Origin: Hyphomonadaceae bacterium
GTDB lineage: Bacteria; Pseudomonadota; Alphaproteobacteria; Caulobacterales; Aquidulcibacteraceae
Assembly (NCBI GenBank): GCA_019753105.1
Contig: JAIELJ010000013.1
Span: forward strand, 62,001-126,000
Direction of reading: 5' to 3'
DNA: 64,000 nt
Of the stretch, positions 53,091 through 61,575 are shown piece after piece. The stretch's first letter is position 1. Every line of letters starts with the position of its first letter. The notes under the pieces are model-generated. The model did not search any database. It saw nothing but the letters and a program-made list of their open reading frames with translations, and had not been told where the DNA came from. The position numbers and the translations under genes were made by a program.

Positions 53091-53432
53091 TCAAAGCCGG
53101 AGCAAATCCACCTCTGCCGCTTGGTAAGGATCGAGCTTGTAAATCAGCTGGCGATGGATCGCGACCAGCGCGCCCGCGCCCCAATCGTCGATCAGTTCCG
53201 CATCGTCGCGTTCGCGTGCTTCCCATTGCGAACCGTCCTCGCAGATCAGCACTCGACCGTCGCCGAGCACGCAGTCGATCGTCGAGACCACGCCGGACTG
53301 CGCGCCGGCGCCTAATCCGACTCGGAACACAGAGAGAATCGCGTCACGCTGTGCGAAAGAGAGTCGGCCCCAATCGAGCCGCTCGAAAAGCTCTGGCCCG
53401 AGATAGGCTGCCAGCGCATCGTTCTGAGTCAT
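53091..53432 (-). CDS. Hypothetical protein
   Basis: This 113-residue protein has the N-terminus MTQNDALAAYLGPELFERLD and a beta-rich C-terminal part (TIDCVLGDGRVLICEDGSQW, GAGALVAIHRQLIYKLD). I do not recognise the family. The ATG at 53432 was selected because the codons upstream of it are unlike protein. It lies 34 bases before the echA start, so it may be cotranscribed with echA. Confidence 0.6.
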   Translation of the reverse strand: MTQNDALAAYLGPELFERLDWGRLSFAQRDAILSVFRVGLGAGAQSGVVSTIDCVLGDGRVLICEDGSQWEARERDDAELIDDWGAGALVAIHRQLIYKLDPYQAAEVDLLRL

Positions 53433-53509
53433 CCCGTGTCCCCACACCGAATCGAGTCGTCCAAAAACGACTGATTTGGTTTCCGAGACATTACCGGGCC
53501 GGATCGAAC

Positions 53510-54022
53510 TTAAAGCGGCAGCTTCCAGATGAAGTCGCGATCCGCGACGCGGCCGACCATGAACGTGTGCTCCTTTACGTGCTCGAAGCCGTAGCGTTTG
53601 TAGAATGCTTGCGCGCGCGCATTGTTTTCCCAGACGCTGAGAAACATCACACGCGCACCCTTTGCACGCGCCCATGCGAGGCCGTCATCCATCAGCGCCT
53701 TCGCAACGCCCGCGCCCTTCACTGACGTATCAACGTAGAGCCGATGCAATTCCAAAGCGCCGGTCGCATCTACATCCATGTCGACCGCGCCAAGCTTGGA
53801 ATAGCCGACAATCGCGCCATCGCGCAGCGCGAGCACGTAGCGCGTGTCGGCATCGGCAATCTCAGCCGCAACCACATGCGGCTGATATTTCGCAGCTACG
53901 TGCGCGCTCAGATCTTCCGGCGGATAGAGATGGCCGAACGTCTCGGTGAACGATCTTTCCGCGAACAACGCCAACGCCGCCGCGTCAGCGCCGCTCGCAT
54001 CGCGATACGTAATCGCACTCAC
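53510..54022 (-). CDS. GNAT-family N-acetyltransferase
   Basis: This 170-residue GNAT acetyltransferase has the coenzyme A-binding motif A in [20 protein letters not shown] (canonical Q/RxxGxG/A; here VKGAGVA) and motif B in [20 protein letters not shown]. Substrate cannot be inferred. The ATG at 54022 overlaps the alaS stop by four bases, so it is translationally coupled to alaS. Confidence 0.9.
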   Translation of the reverse strand: MSAITYRDASGADAAALALFAERSFTETFGHLYPPEDLSAHVAAKYQPHVVAAEIADADTRYVLALRDGAIVGYSKLGAVDMDVDATGALELHRLYVDTSVKGAGVAKALMDDGLAWARAKGARVMFLSVWENNARAQAFYKRYGFEHVKEHTFMVGRVADRDFIWKLPL

Positions 54023-56691
54023 GCCGCCAGCGCGCCTTGAAGCGCCGCGCGGATAGCATCGATGGCCTTGCTCGCGTCGCCGCCATTCGGCCCGCCGCCT
54101 TGCGCCATGTCGGGGCGTCCGCCCCCGCCTTGACCGCCAACGGCCGCAACACCGGCCTTCAGCAAATCGACTGCGCTGATCTTGCCTTTTAGATCGTCGG
54201 TCACGCCAACAGCCAACGCTGCTTTGCCATCCTCGACACCGACATAAGCGATGACGCCCGAGCCCAACGACTTCTTGCCTTCATCGACTAGCCCACGCAG
54301 CTCCTTCGCCGGAACGCCTTCAAGCACGCGAGCAAGCACTGACACGCCCGCAACTTGCTCCGGTCCCGCTGGAGCGGCTTGTCCACCGCCGCCCGCAAGC
54401 GCGAGCTTCTTCTTGGTGTCCGCCAATTCGCGCTCGAGTTTGCGGCGCTCGTCCGCAAGCTGGCTCACGCGCTCAGTAACCTCCGAGAGCGGCGCCTTGA
54501 TGTTGGACGCAATCGCCTTCGCCAACGCCGCTTGCGCTTTCAGATGCGCAAGCGCTGCAGCGCCGGTCGCGGCCTCGATGCGTCGAACGCCCGAGGCGAC
54601 GCCACTTTCGGAGAGGATCGCAAACACCGCGATGTCGCCCGTGCGCTTCACATGAGTGCCGCCGCAGAGTTCGACGGAGTACGCCTTCCCATTTGCATCG
54701 AGCGCATCGCCCAGACGCAGCACGCGCACGCTATCGCCGTACTTCTCGCCGAAGAGGGCCAGCGCGCCTTCTTCGATCGCCTTCGCCGGCGCCATCTCTT
54801 TGATGATGCCCTCGGCGTTCTGACGGATCACCGAATTCACTTCGTCTTCGACGCGGCCGATTTCGTCAGCCGTCAGCGCTTGGCCGTGGCTGAAGTCGAA
54901 GCGGAAGTAGTCCGCCTCAACCAGCGAGCCCTTTTGGCTGACATGCGGCCCGAGCACATTGCGCAACGCCGCGTGCAGCAAGTGCGTCGCCGAGTGGTTC
55001 GAACGGATTTTAGCGCGACGTGCGGTGTCAATCTCAAGCTTGGCCTTATCGCCAACTTTGATCGCGCCTTTCACCAAGCGGCCGACATGCACATGCAGCG
55101 CGCCCGCTTGCTTCAGCGTATCTTCAACAACGAACTCGGCGCCATTCGCGAACTTGACGACGCCGTGGTCGCCAGCTTGGCCGCCGCTCTCGGCGTAGAA
55201 TGGCGTGCGATCGAACACGAGCCCGCCACTCACGCCTTCGCGCAGCTCATGCGCCTCTGCGCCGCCGCTCACGATCGCCGTCACCGCGCCTTCGCCCACT
55301 TCAGCGCCATAGCCCAGAAACTCGTTGCCGCGCGTGCGCTCCAAGATGGAGTGCCAGATCGCAGGATTATCGCCGCCGTCTGCGCCCTTCCAGCTCGCCG
55401 CGCCCTGATCGCGCTGCTCCTGCATCGCGACGTCGTACTCAGCGACGTCCACTTCCAACGAACGCGCACGCAAAATGTCTTGCGTGAGATCAAGCGGGAA
55501 GCCGAACGTGTCATGGAGCTTAAACGCCGTACGGCCGGAAAGTTTCTGGCCTTCCTTCAGCGTGCTAAGTTCGTCGTCGAGCAAGCGCAGGCCATTTGCC
55601 AGCGTGCGACGGAAACGTTCTTCTTCTTCGAGCAACTGCGCCTTGATCACCGGCTCGGCGCGCTTCAGCTCCGGATAGGCGTCTCCCATCTCGGCAATAA
55701 GCGTCGGCGCCAAGCGGTGCATCAACGGCTCTTTCGCGCCCAGAATATGCGCATGGCGCATCGCACGGCGCATGATCCGGCGCAGCACATAGCCGCGGCC
55801 TTCGTTGGACGGCGACACGCCGTCCGCAATCAAAAAGCACGACGAACGCAAGTGATCGGCGATCACGTTATGGCTTGGCGCCTGCTCGCCTTCGGCTTTG
55901 GTTTTGGTCAGATCTTGCGACGCGGCGATCAAGGTACGGAAGAGATCGGTCTCGAACACCGAGTCGACGCCCCGCATCACGCACGCGATGCGCTCGAGCC
56001 CCATGCCGGTATCGATCGACGGCTTCGGCAGTTTTGCGCGCGGGCGATCGTCGCCGAACTGCTCGTATTGCATGAACACGAGATTCCAGAACTCAAGGAA
56101 GCGATCGCCATCCTGCTCCGCCGATCCCGGCGGGCCGCCCCAGATGTGGTCGCCGCGATCGATGAAGATTTCCGAGCACGGACCACACGGCCCTGTGTCG
56201 CCCATCGACCAGAAATTATCGTTGGTATCGATGCGGATGATCTTGCTCTCGGAGATCCCAGCGATCTTCTTCCAGAGCGCCGCCGCTTCATCGTCGTCGT
56301 GATAGACGGTGACGAGGAGCTTATCTTTCGGCAGGCCGAAATCTTTGGTGATCAGCGTCCAGGCAGCGTCGATCGCGCCTTCTTTGAAATAGTCGCCGAA
56401 CGAGAAGTTGCCGAGCATCTCGAAGAACGTCAGGTGGCGCGCGGTGTAGCCAACATTGTCGAGATCGTTGTGCTTGCCGCCGGCGCGGACGCACTTTTGG
56501 CTTGTCGCGGCGCGGGGGTACGGCGGCTTGGCCGCGCCGGTGAAATAGTTCTTGAACTGCACCATGCCGGCATTGGTGAAGAGCAATGTCGGATCGTCCT
56601 GCGGGACGAGCGGAGACGAGCCCGGCAGCTCGTGGCCGCGCGACTGGAAGAACTCAAGAAACTGCCGACGGATGTCGTTGACGCTGGTCAT
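54019..56691 (-). CDS. alaS: Alanine-tRNA ligase
   Basis: This 890-residue class II aminoacyl-tRNA synthetase starts with [20 protein letters not shown]. The editing domain zinc motifs are HSATHLLH and CGGTH. The C-terminal C-Ala domain ends with the DHHA1-like [20 protein letters not shown] segment. Length and domains are complete. The very long plus-strand open frame over the same bases is an antisense shadow. The GNAT gene follows with a four-base overlap. Confidence 0.97.
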   Translation of the reverse strand: MTSVNDIRRQFLEFFQSRGHELPGSSPLVPQDDPTLLFTNAGMVQFKNYFTGAAKPPYPRAATSQKCVRAGGKHNDLDNVGYTARHLTFFEMLGNFSFGDYFKEGAIDAAWTLITKDFGLPKDKLLVTVYHDDDEAAALWKKIAGISESKIIRIDTNDNFWSMGDTGPCGPCSEIFIDRGDHIWGGPPGSAEQDGDRFLEFWNLVFMQYEQFGDDRPRAKLPKPSIDTGMGLERIACVMRGVDSVFETDLFRTLIAASQDLTKTKAEGEQAPSHNVIADHLRSSCFLIADGVSPSNEGRGYVLRRIMRRAMRHAHILGAKEPLMHRLAPTLIAEMGDAYPELKRAEPVIKAQLLEEEERFRRTLANGLRLLDDELSTLKEGQKLSGRTAFKLHDTFGFPLDLTQDILRARSLEVDVAEYDVAMQEQRDQGAASWKGADGGDNPAIWHSILERTRGNEFLGYGAEVGEGAVTAIVSGGAEAHELREGVSGGLVFDRTPFYAESGGQAGDHGVVKFANGAEFVVEDTLKQAGALHVHVGRLVKGAIKVGDKAKLEIDTARRAKIRSNHSATHLLHAALRNVLGPHVSQKGSLVEADYFRFDFSHGQALTADEIGRVEDEVNSVIRQNAEGIIKEMAPAKAIEEGALALFGEKYGDSVRVLRLGDALDANGKAYSVELCGGTHVKRTGDIAVFAILSESGVASGVRRIEAATGAAALAHLKAQAALAKAIASNIKAPLSEVTERVSQLADERRKLERELADTKKKLALAGGGGQAAPAGPEQVAGVSVLARVLEGVPAKELRGLVDEGKKSLGSGVIAYVGVEDGKAALAVGVTDDLKGKISAVDLLKAGVAAVGGQGGGGRPDMAQGGGPNGGDASKAIDAIRAALQGALAA

Positions 56692-56793
56692 TTATGCTCA
56701 AGCCAAATCAAAGGTTCGGCTTGGTATATTGTAGTGCAGGTGCGAACGCCAAGCGGCGGCTGGCGATAGCAGTCCTGCCCCGGCGTTTCGGCG

Positions 56794-57219
56794 TCACGCC
56801 GGGAGCATCATCTCACCGTTCGGCCCAAGCGGAGCGAAGGGATTCCACGCCACTTCCCAAAGATGCCCGTCCGGATCGGCGAAATAGCCAGATTGGCCGC
56901 CCCACGGCGCCTCTTGTGAGGCCTTCACCAGGGTAGCGCCGGCGCGCACCGCCTCCTCGATCACGGCGGCAACCTCGTCTTTCGCACGAACATTATGCGC
57001 CAGAGTGATCCCGCGGAAGCCAGAGCCCTCAGCCGAGACCTTCGCGTCACACGCCAAGCTCTCACGCGGAAAGAGCGACAACGCCAAAGGGCCGAGTTGG
57101 TAGAAGACGACCTGATCGCTCCCCATCGATGATGGCCTGAACCCCAGCTTCTCGTAGAAGGCGCGCGACCGGGCGAGATCGGCAACACCTAGAGTGATCA
57201 GGGAAACACGAGGCTCCAT
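56794..57219 (-). CDS. VOC (glyoxalase-like) family protein
   Basis: This 141-residue vicinal-oxygen-chelate protein shows SLITLGVADLARSRAFYEKL, LGPLALSLFPRESL and GYFADPDGHLWEVAWNP, the pattern of glyoxalase-like proteins. It keeps the C-terminal metal-type Glu (WEVAW). The ATG at 57219 gives the family N-terminus (MEPRVSLITLG). Substrate is unknown. It lies downstream of recA in the same direction. Confidence 0.9.
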   Translation of the reverse strand: MEPRVSLITLGVADLARSRAFYEKLGFRPSSMGSDQVVFYQLGPLALSLFPRESLACDAKVSAEGSGFRGITLAHNVRAKDEVAAVIEEAVRAGATLVKASQEAPWGGQSGYFADPDGHLWEVAWNPFAPLGPNGEMMLPA

Positions 57220-57241
57220 CGGCTCACTCCCACCAACGTAA

Positions 57242-57319
57242 TTTCGCCGGCCGGTCCAGGACCCATGGCCAGGGCATGGGGTCGGGTCGGCTACACGAGC
57301 CCCGAACCAGCCGGCGAAA
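57242..57319. repeat. Structured inverted repeat between recA and the VOC gene
   Basis: TTTCGCCGGC (57242-57251) pairs with GCCGGCGAAA (57310-57319) across a 58-base spacer that itself holds near-palindromic GACCCATGGCC / GCATGGGGTC. It lies directly 3' of recA. It may be a terminator or a REP-like element; no clear T run supports termination. Confidence 0.4.
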
Positions 57320-57328
57320 AACTTGACC

Positions 57329-58408
57329 CTATTCGCCTTCAGCGGCGTCCTTGGCTTCCTCGTCGCTCGGCGGCGAGTACATCGCTTCCGCCACCGCCGT
57401 CGCCTTGCCACGGATCTTGTCTTCGATATCGAGCGCCACCGCAGTGTTCTCTTTCAAGAACCGGCGCGCGGCTTCCTTACCTTGGCCGATCTTCTGCGAG
57501 CCGTAGGCGTACCAGGAGCCCGACTTGTCGATGACGCCGGCCTTTACGCCGAGTTCGATCAGTTCACCGGTCTTGGAAATGCCCTCGCCATAGATGATGT
57601 CGAACTGCACCTGCTTGAACGGCGGGGCGACCTTGTTCTTCACCACTTTGACGCGGGTTTCCGAGCCGATGACTTCGTCGCGCTCTTTGATCTGACCGGT
57701 GCGGCGGATGTCCAAGCGCACAGACGCGTAGAACTTCAGCGCGTTGCCGCCCGTCGTCGTTTCCGGGTTGCCGTACATGACGCCGATCTTCATGCGGATC
57801 TGGTTGATGAAGATGACGAGCGTCTTCGACTTGTTGATCGAGGCGGTCAGCTTACGCAGCGCCTGGCTCATGAGACGCGCCTGCAGACCCGGCAGGCTAT
57901 CGCCCATCTCGCCTTCGATTTCAGCGCGCGGCGTCAAAGCCGCAACCGAGTCAATGACGAGCACATCGACCGCGCCTGAGCGCACCAGCGTATCGGTGAT
58001 TTCGAGCGCTTGCTCGCCGGTGTCCGGCTGCGAGACCAGCAGATCGTCGAGATCGACGCCCAGCTTGCGGGCATAGATCGGATCGAGCGCGTGTTCGGCG
58101 TCGACGAAGGCGCAGACGCCTCCCGACTTTTGCGCTTCGGCGATGCAGTGCAGCGCCAACGTCGTCTTGCCCGAGCTTTCCGGGCCATAAATCTCGATGA
58201 TGCGGCCCTTGGGCAGACCGCCAATGCCGAGCGCGATATCGAGCGAGAGCGAACCGGTTGAGATCGCTTCGATCTCCATCACCGGCTTTTCGCCCAGGCG
58301 CATGACCGAGCCTTTGCCAAAGGCTTGATCAATCTGCTTCAGAGCGGCGGCCAACGCCTTCTGCTTGTCCGTTTCCACTTCCGCCTCAACAAGCTTCAGC
58401 TTTGCCAT
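57329..58408 (-). CDS. recA: RecA recombinase
   Basis: This 359-residue RecA protein has Walker [10 protein letters not shown] (about residues 73-81), Walker [11 protein letters not shown] and the L1/L2 loops ([40 protein letters not shown]). It drives strand exchange and LexA self-cleavage. The ATG at 58408 ([10 protein letters not shown]) was chosen; AGGGAGGCGG lies upstream. An SOS box (58516-58530) lies about 108 bases upstream, so LexA control is expected. Confidence 0.97.
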   Translation of the reverse strand: MAKLKLVEAEVETDKQKALAAALKQIDQAFGKGSVMRLGEKPVMEIEAISTGSLSLDIALGIGGLPKGRIIEIYGPESSGKTTLALHCIAEAQKSGGVCAFVDAEHALDPIYARKLGVDLDDLLVSQPDTGEQALEITDTLVRSGAVDVLVIDSVAALTPRAEIEGEMGDSLPGLQARLMSQALRKLTASINKSKTLVIFINQIRMKIGVMYGNPETTTGGNALKFYASVRLDIRRTGQIKERDEVIGSETRVKVVKNKVAPPFKQVQFDIIYGEGISKTGELIELGVKAGVIDKSGSWYAYGSQKIGQGKEAARRFLKENTAVALDIEDKIRGKATAVAEAMYSPPSDEEAKDAAEGE

Positions 58409-58515
58409 GGTGTGTCCGCCTCCCTTAGGCCCTGAGTCCAGGGCTCGCGCCACAGGCCGTTCTTCGAGAACTGCGCCGCATCGATCAGGAATCGAATGTA
58501 CCGCCTTTGTTCTAG

Positions 58516-58530
58516 GAACACAAGCAGAAC
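58516..58530 (-). promoter_or_regulatory. SOS box (LexA site) upstream of recA
   Basis: On the minus strand GTTCTGCTTGTGTTC matches the alphaproteobacterial LexA consensus GTTC-N7-GTTC exactly. It lies about 108 bases upstream of the recA ATG, a usual promoter distance. Confidence 0.88.
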
Positions 58531-58555
58531 ATCGCGGGCGCGGAGTGGTTTTGGT

Positions 58556-58634
58556 GGATTAGGGATTGGGGGCGCCAAATGCGGTGGCGCGCCGTGTGCA
58601 TGACCCAATCCCTATTCCCTAATCCCCAATCCCC
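58556..58634. repeat. Inverted repeat of GGGATTGGG/CCCAATCCC type
   Basis: GGATTAGGGATTGGG (58556-58570) can pair with CCCAATCCC copies at 58603-58611 and after 58621 (AATCCCCAATCCCC). The spacer contains a second hairpin with GGCGCC/GGCGC arms. It lies between the recA promoter and the small gene at 58677. The form recalls REP-like intergenic elements. Confidence 0.45.
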
Positions 58635-58676
58635 GTTAATCGTATCGGAGGGGGAAAGGGAGAGGATCGGCGTCCC

Positions 58677-58910
58677 ATGGCTCAGTCACTGTCGCCACTG
58701 CCGCCAGACGACCGCCATCCGGCCACGCTGGAGGGCGTCACCTCCTATCGCGTGAAGACCGCCGCAATCTCCCGCCCCGCCGGACAACTCCAAAAGCCCA
58801 ATCCCGACATGGTGCTCGTCACCGGCGCCGATGGCGGCGTTGTGGTGTATCCGCCGAGTGAGAAACTCGTGATCTTGGCGGCGAAGCGTCAGAGGCCTAC
58901 TGGGCGCTAG
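58677..58910 (+). CDS. Small hypothetical protein
   Basis: This 77-residue open frame (MAQSLSPLPPDDRHPATLEG, then a conserved-looking VLVTGADGGVVVYPPSEKLV) follows an AGAGGA element about ten bases before the ATG. It is polar with a basic C-terminus (AAKRQRPTGR). No family was recognised, and an 82-codon open frame lies opposite it. It is kept as a likely gene because of the ribosome binding site and balanced composition. Confidence 0.4.
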   Translation: MAQSLSPLPPDDRHPATLEGVTSYRVKTAAISRPAGQLQKPNPDMVLVTGADGGVVVYPPSEKLVILAAKRQRPTGR

Positions 58911-58911
58911 G

Positions 58912-59523
58912 TTATCTCGCCCATCCCACTTCAAAGAAGAAGATGTGGTCGTGCCCTGCCCGCTCTATGCGCGCCTTGGTGCTCGACGTGCACAGAAAAC
59001 TCAGACTCTGCGGAATTCTGAAAAACGGTGCATCCGATAGCATGTCCGCTCGGAAGACGTGCTCGTCGAAGGTGAAGTCCACGGTCCGCTCGAGCATGGC
59101 CTTAGGATTAATCGCTCGGGACTGCTCCGGGTCGTAGCAGTCGACAGTGCGCACGACATCTGCGAGCCAATAACTCGGCCCTGCGGAGCCATCAGGAAAG
59201 CGGGTGCCTGCCTTCAGATAATCAAAGCCATCGGGATCGATTGCATCGAAGGTCGATCTCAACCGCTCACTCACGGCCCAGATGAAAACAACTTGATAGG
59301 CATCAAAAAGCTCGCCTGCGGTTGGCATTGGCCGGTCGAACACCAAGACCGGCTCTGGCAGATTCTTTGGGAACGCCGACCCCACACCGTAAGTGTTGGC
59401 GCGCTCGAAGTGGTCGCCAGCGAATACATCCATGTTTGACCAGGATGCGTTCTCCGCCTCGGGGCCCCTTACGCCCAGATGCGGCGCATAAATGCGTTCA
59501 CCGAGAAACTCTTTCCTCACCAT
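58912..59523 (-). CDS. Imm11 (DUF1629)-like protein
   Basis: This 203-residue soluble protein resembles the Imm11/DUF1629 family of candidate immunity proteins: YWLADVVRTVDCYDPEQSRA and the C-terminal DEHVFRADMLSDAPFFRIPQ followed by FLCTSSTKARIERAGHDHIF. The comparison is from memory. Imm11 proteins are thought to neutralise polymorphic toxins, but no toxin gene is adjacent. The ATG at 59523 is used. The composition is less extreme than in the neighbours. Confidence 0.55.
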   Translation of the reverse strand: MVRKEFLGERIYAPHLGVRGPEAENASWSNMDVFAGDHFERANTYGVGSAFPKNLPEPVLVFDRPMPTAGELFDAYQVVFIWAVSERLRSTFDAIDPDGFDYLKAGTRFPDGSAGPSYWLADVVRTVDCYDPEQSRAINPKAMLERTVDFTFDEHVFRADMLSDAPFFRIPQSLSFLCTSSTKARIERAGHDHIFFFEVGWAR

Positions 59524-59543
59524 GGCTCATGGCCATAGCGCGC

Positions 59544-60416
59544 CTAACTAAACGCCGCCATATCGCCAAACTTCCCCGCATTAAAATCCAGGATCGCTTG
59601 TCTGATCTCGCCTTCGCTGTTCATCACGAACGGGCCGTATTGCACGACCGGCTCGTTGATCGGCGCGCCACTCATGATCAGCAGCTTCGCATCGCTCTCG
59701 GCCTCCAGCGCAACCGCGCCACCTTCGCGTGCGAACAGCGCGAGTTGTGATGCGCCCGCGACGCGCTCGCCATCGAGGCGCACGTCGCCGCTCTGCACCA
59801 ACACCAAGAGCGTATGCCCTTCCGGCAGCGCGAACGCGGCCTTGCGTCCGGCGTTCAAGCGCACGTCCCAAATGTCGATCGGCGTGAACGTCTTCGCCGG
59901 CCCGCGGCTGCCTAGATAATCGCCCGCGATCACGCGCACGCGCCCTGCCTCATCCGGCAACGCCACTGACGGAATCTCGCCATCGAGCAAAGTCTGATAG
60001 CCGGGCGGCGCCATTTTATCTTTCGCCGGCAGGTTCACCCAAAGCTGCACCATCTCCATCGTGCCGCCGTTTTGCGTGAACGCAGCCGAGTGAAACTCTT
60101 CGTGCAGAATGCCGGACGCCGCCGTCATCCACTGCACGTCGCCCGGGCCGATGTGGCCACCATTGCCTGTGCTATCGCGGTGATCGACTTCGCCGTTATA
60201 GACGATCGTCACTGTCTCGAAGCCGCGATGCGGATGGACGCCCACGCCCCGCTTTTGCGCGGCAGGCTGGAACTCATAAGGCTGCGCGTAATCGAGCAGA
60301 ATGAACGGGTCGACTGCAGTCCCATGCGTCTGCGGCGAAAACATCGAGCGTACCGGAAAGCCATCACCCACCCAATGCGGGCGCGGCGCGTCATGAAGAG
60401 CGAGGAGTTTTCTCAT
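59544..60416 (-). CDS. Pirin family protein
   Basis: This 290-residue bicupin protein of the pirin family shows DPFILLDYAQPYEFQPAAQK, GVGVHPHRGFETVTIVYNGE, HRDSTGNGGHIGPGDVQWMT and ILHEEFHS, which carry the metal-binding His and Glu residues. Pirins include quercetinase-like and regulatory proteins; the reaction here is unknown. The ATG at 60416 (MRKLLALHD) was chosen over 60458. Confidence 0.93.
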   Translation of the reverse strand: MRKLLALHDAPRPHWVGDGFPVRSMFSPQTHGTAVDPFILLDYAQPYEFQPAAQKRGVGVHPHRGFETVTIVYNGEVDHRDSTGNGGHIGPGDVQWMTAASGILHEEFHSAAFTQNGGTMEMVQLWVNLPAKDKMAPPGYQTLLDGEIPSVALPDEAGRVRVIAGDYLGSRGPAKTFTPIDIWDVRLNAGRKAAFALPEGHTLLVLVQSGDVRLDGERVAGASQLALFAREGGAVALEAESDAKLLIMSGAPINEPVVQYGPFVMNSEGEIRQAILDFNAGKFGDMAAFS

Positions 60417-60509
60417 GCGCGCAAAATAAGCGCGGGGTTGGCGCGTGCAATAAGGCACATGGATGGAACCTCCCCTCCGTCGCGCCGTTCCCGGTTCAAG
60501 GAGATTTCC

Positions 60510-61103
60510 ATGAGATTGCTCGCCACGACTGCGCTCGTCCTCGTTCTCGCCGCTTGCGGCCAGACCACGACTGTGACCCCCGCGGAAGAGCCGCCCGTCG
60601 CCGAAGCGCCGGCGGTCGATGCCAACGCGATCACGTCGGAAGGCTGGAACGGCCTGCGCATCGGCATGACGCGTGCCGAAGTCACCGCCGCTCTCGGTGA
60701 TGACGCAAACCCGAACGCCGTCGGCGGCAACGACCCCGCAGCCTGCGATCTCTATCGTCCGGCCAATGCGCCTGAAGGCGTGCTCGTGATGATCGAGCGC
60801 GACGTGCTCACCTCGATCATCGTGCGCAACAACACCGAACTCCGCACCGATCGCGGCTTCGGCGTCGGCTCAAACGCGAGCGACATCAAGACCGCATACG
60901 GCGCGAGCGCGCAGGTACAAGCGCATCGTTACGTCGAAGGCGCTGAGTACATCACGGTGTGGACCGCGAACGCTCCGGCTGCCAACGGCTACACCGAGAA
61001 CGCAGCTGCGCGCGGCATTCGTTATGAGACGAATGCGCAAGGGGTTGTAACGGCGGTGCAGGCTGGTGGGCCGAGCATTCAGTATGTTGAGGGCTGTTCT
61101 TAA
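60510..61103 (+). CDS. Hypothetical lipoprotein
   Basis: This 197-residue protein has a lipoprotein signal peptide with lipobox LAAC (MRLLATTALVLVLAACGQTT, lipidation at Cys16). The mature part has a small domain beginning GWNGLRIGMTRAEVTAALGD, resembling the repeated ARM-like BamE/SmpA type motif, then two more Cys (ACDLYRP and the C-terminal EGCS). The ATG at 60510 is preceded by CAAGGAGA. Function unknown. Confidence 0.8.
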   Translation: MRLLATTALVLVLAACGQTTTVTPAEEPPVAEAPAVDANAITSEGWNGLRIGMTRAEVTAALGDDANPNAVGGNDPAACDLYRPANAPEGVLVMIERDVLTSIIVRNNTELRTDRGFGVGSNASDIKTAYGASAQVQAHRYVEGAEYITVWTANAPAANGYTENAAARGIRYETNAQGVVTAVQAGGPSIQYVEGCS

Positions 61104-61106
61104 GTC

Positions 61107-61544
61107 TTAAGCAGCCATGCGCCACGCGCGCACGGCTAGCTCCACAACATCGGCGTGATCGAAGGCGAGCGGCGGCAATGCGGAAAGCGGTTGCCACCGA
61201 ACGTCTGCCGCATCGTCAGCCGCTTTGACCGCATCCGCGCCAGTACCGACAACACCCCAGAACGCAAGCGATAGAGTACGCTCACGCGGGTCGCGGTCGA
61301 CTGCATCGAAGTAGTGTAGAAACTGCAGGCTGAGGTTGGTCAGGCCCGTCTCTTCCTCAAGCTCGCGATGGGCGGCCGCGAGCAGCGTCTCGGTCATTTC
61401 AACGAACCCGCCCGGCAACGCCCACTTGCCCAAGTGCGGATCGCGCCCGCGTTTGATCAGCAAAACGCTTGGCTCCGCGCCGTCGCGAAACACCACGGCA
61501 TCAACCGTGACCGCCATGTGCGGATATTGGTAGGTATAGGCCAT
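61107..61544 (-). CDS. Nudix hydrolase
   Basis: This 145-residue Nudix protein shows the full Nudix box GGFVEMTETLLAAAHRELEE followed by ETGL. The N-terminus VDAVVFRDGAEPSVLLIKRG fits the ADP-ribose pyrophosphatase/NrtR-like group. Substrate is unknown. The ATG at 61544 lies 31 bases downstream of the cckA stop, so it may be cotranscribed with cckA. Confidence 0.9.
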   Translation of the reverse strand: MAYTYQYPHMAVTVDAVVFRDGAEPSVLLIKRGRDPHLGKWALPGGFVEMTETLLAAAHRELEEETGLTNLSLQFLHYFDAVDRDPRERTLSLAFWGVVGTGADAVKAADDAADVRWQPLSALPPLAFDHADVVELAVRAWRMAA

Positions 61545-61575
61545 CGGCTCCAGCTCAGCACTTGCGCACCGCTCG

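Noticed and set aside
54355-56769. 804-codon open frame on the plus strand
   Set aside because: It mirrors alaS, and its product is Arg/His-rich without motifs; GC-rich third positions create such shadows.
58686-58934. 82-codon minus-strand open frame opposite the small gene at 58677
   Set aside because: No ribosome binding site and no recognisable features; the plus-strand frame is slightly better supported.
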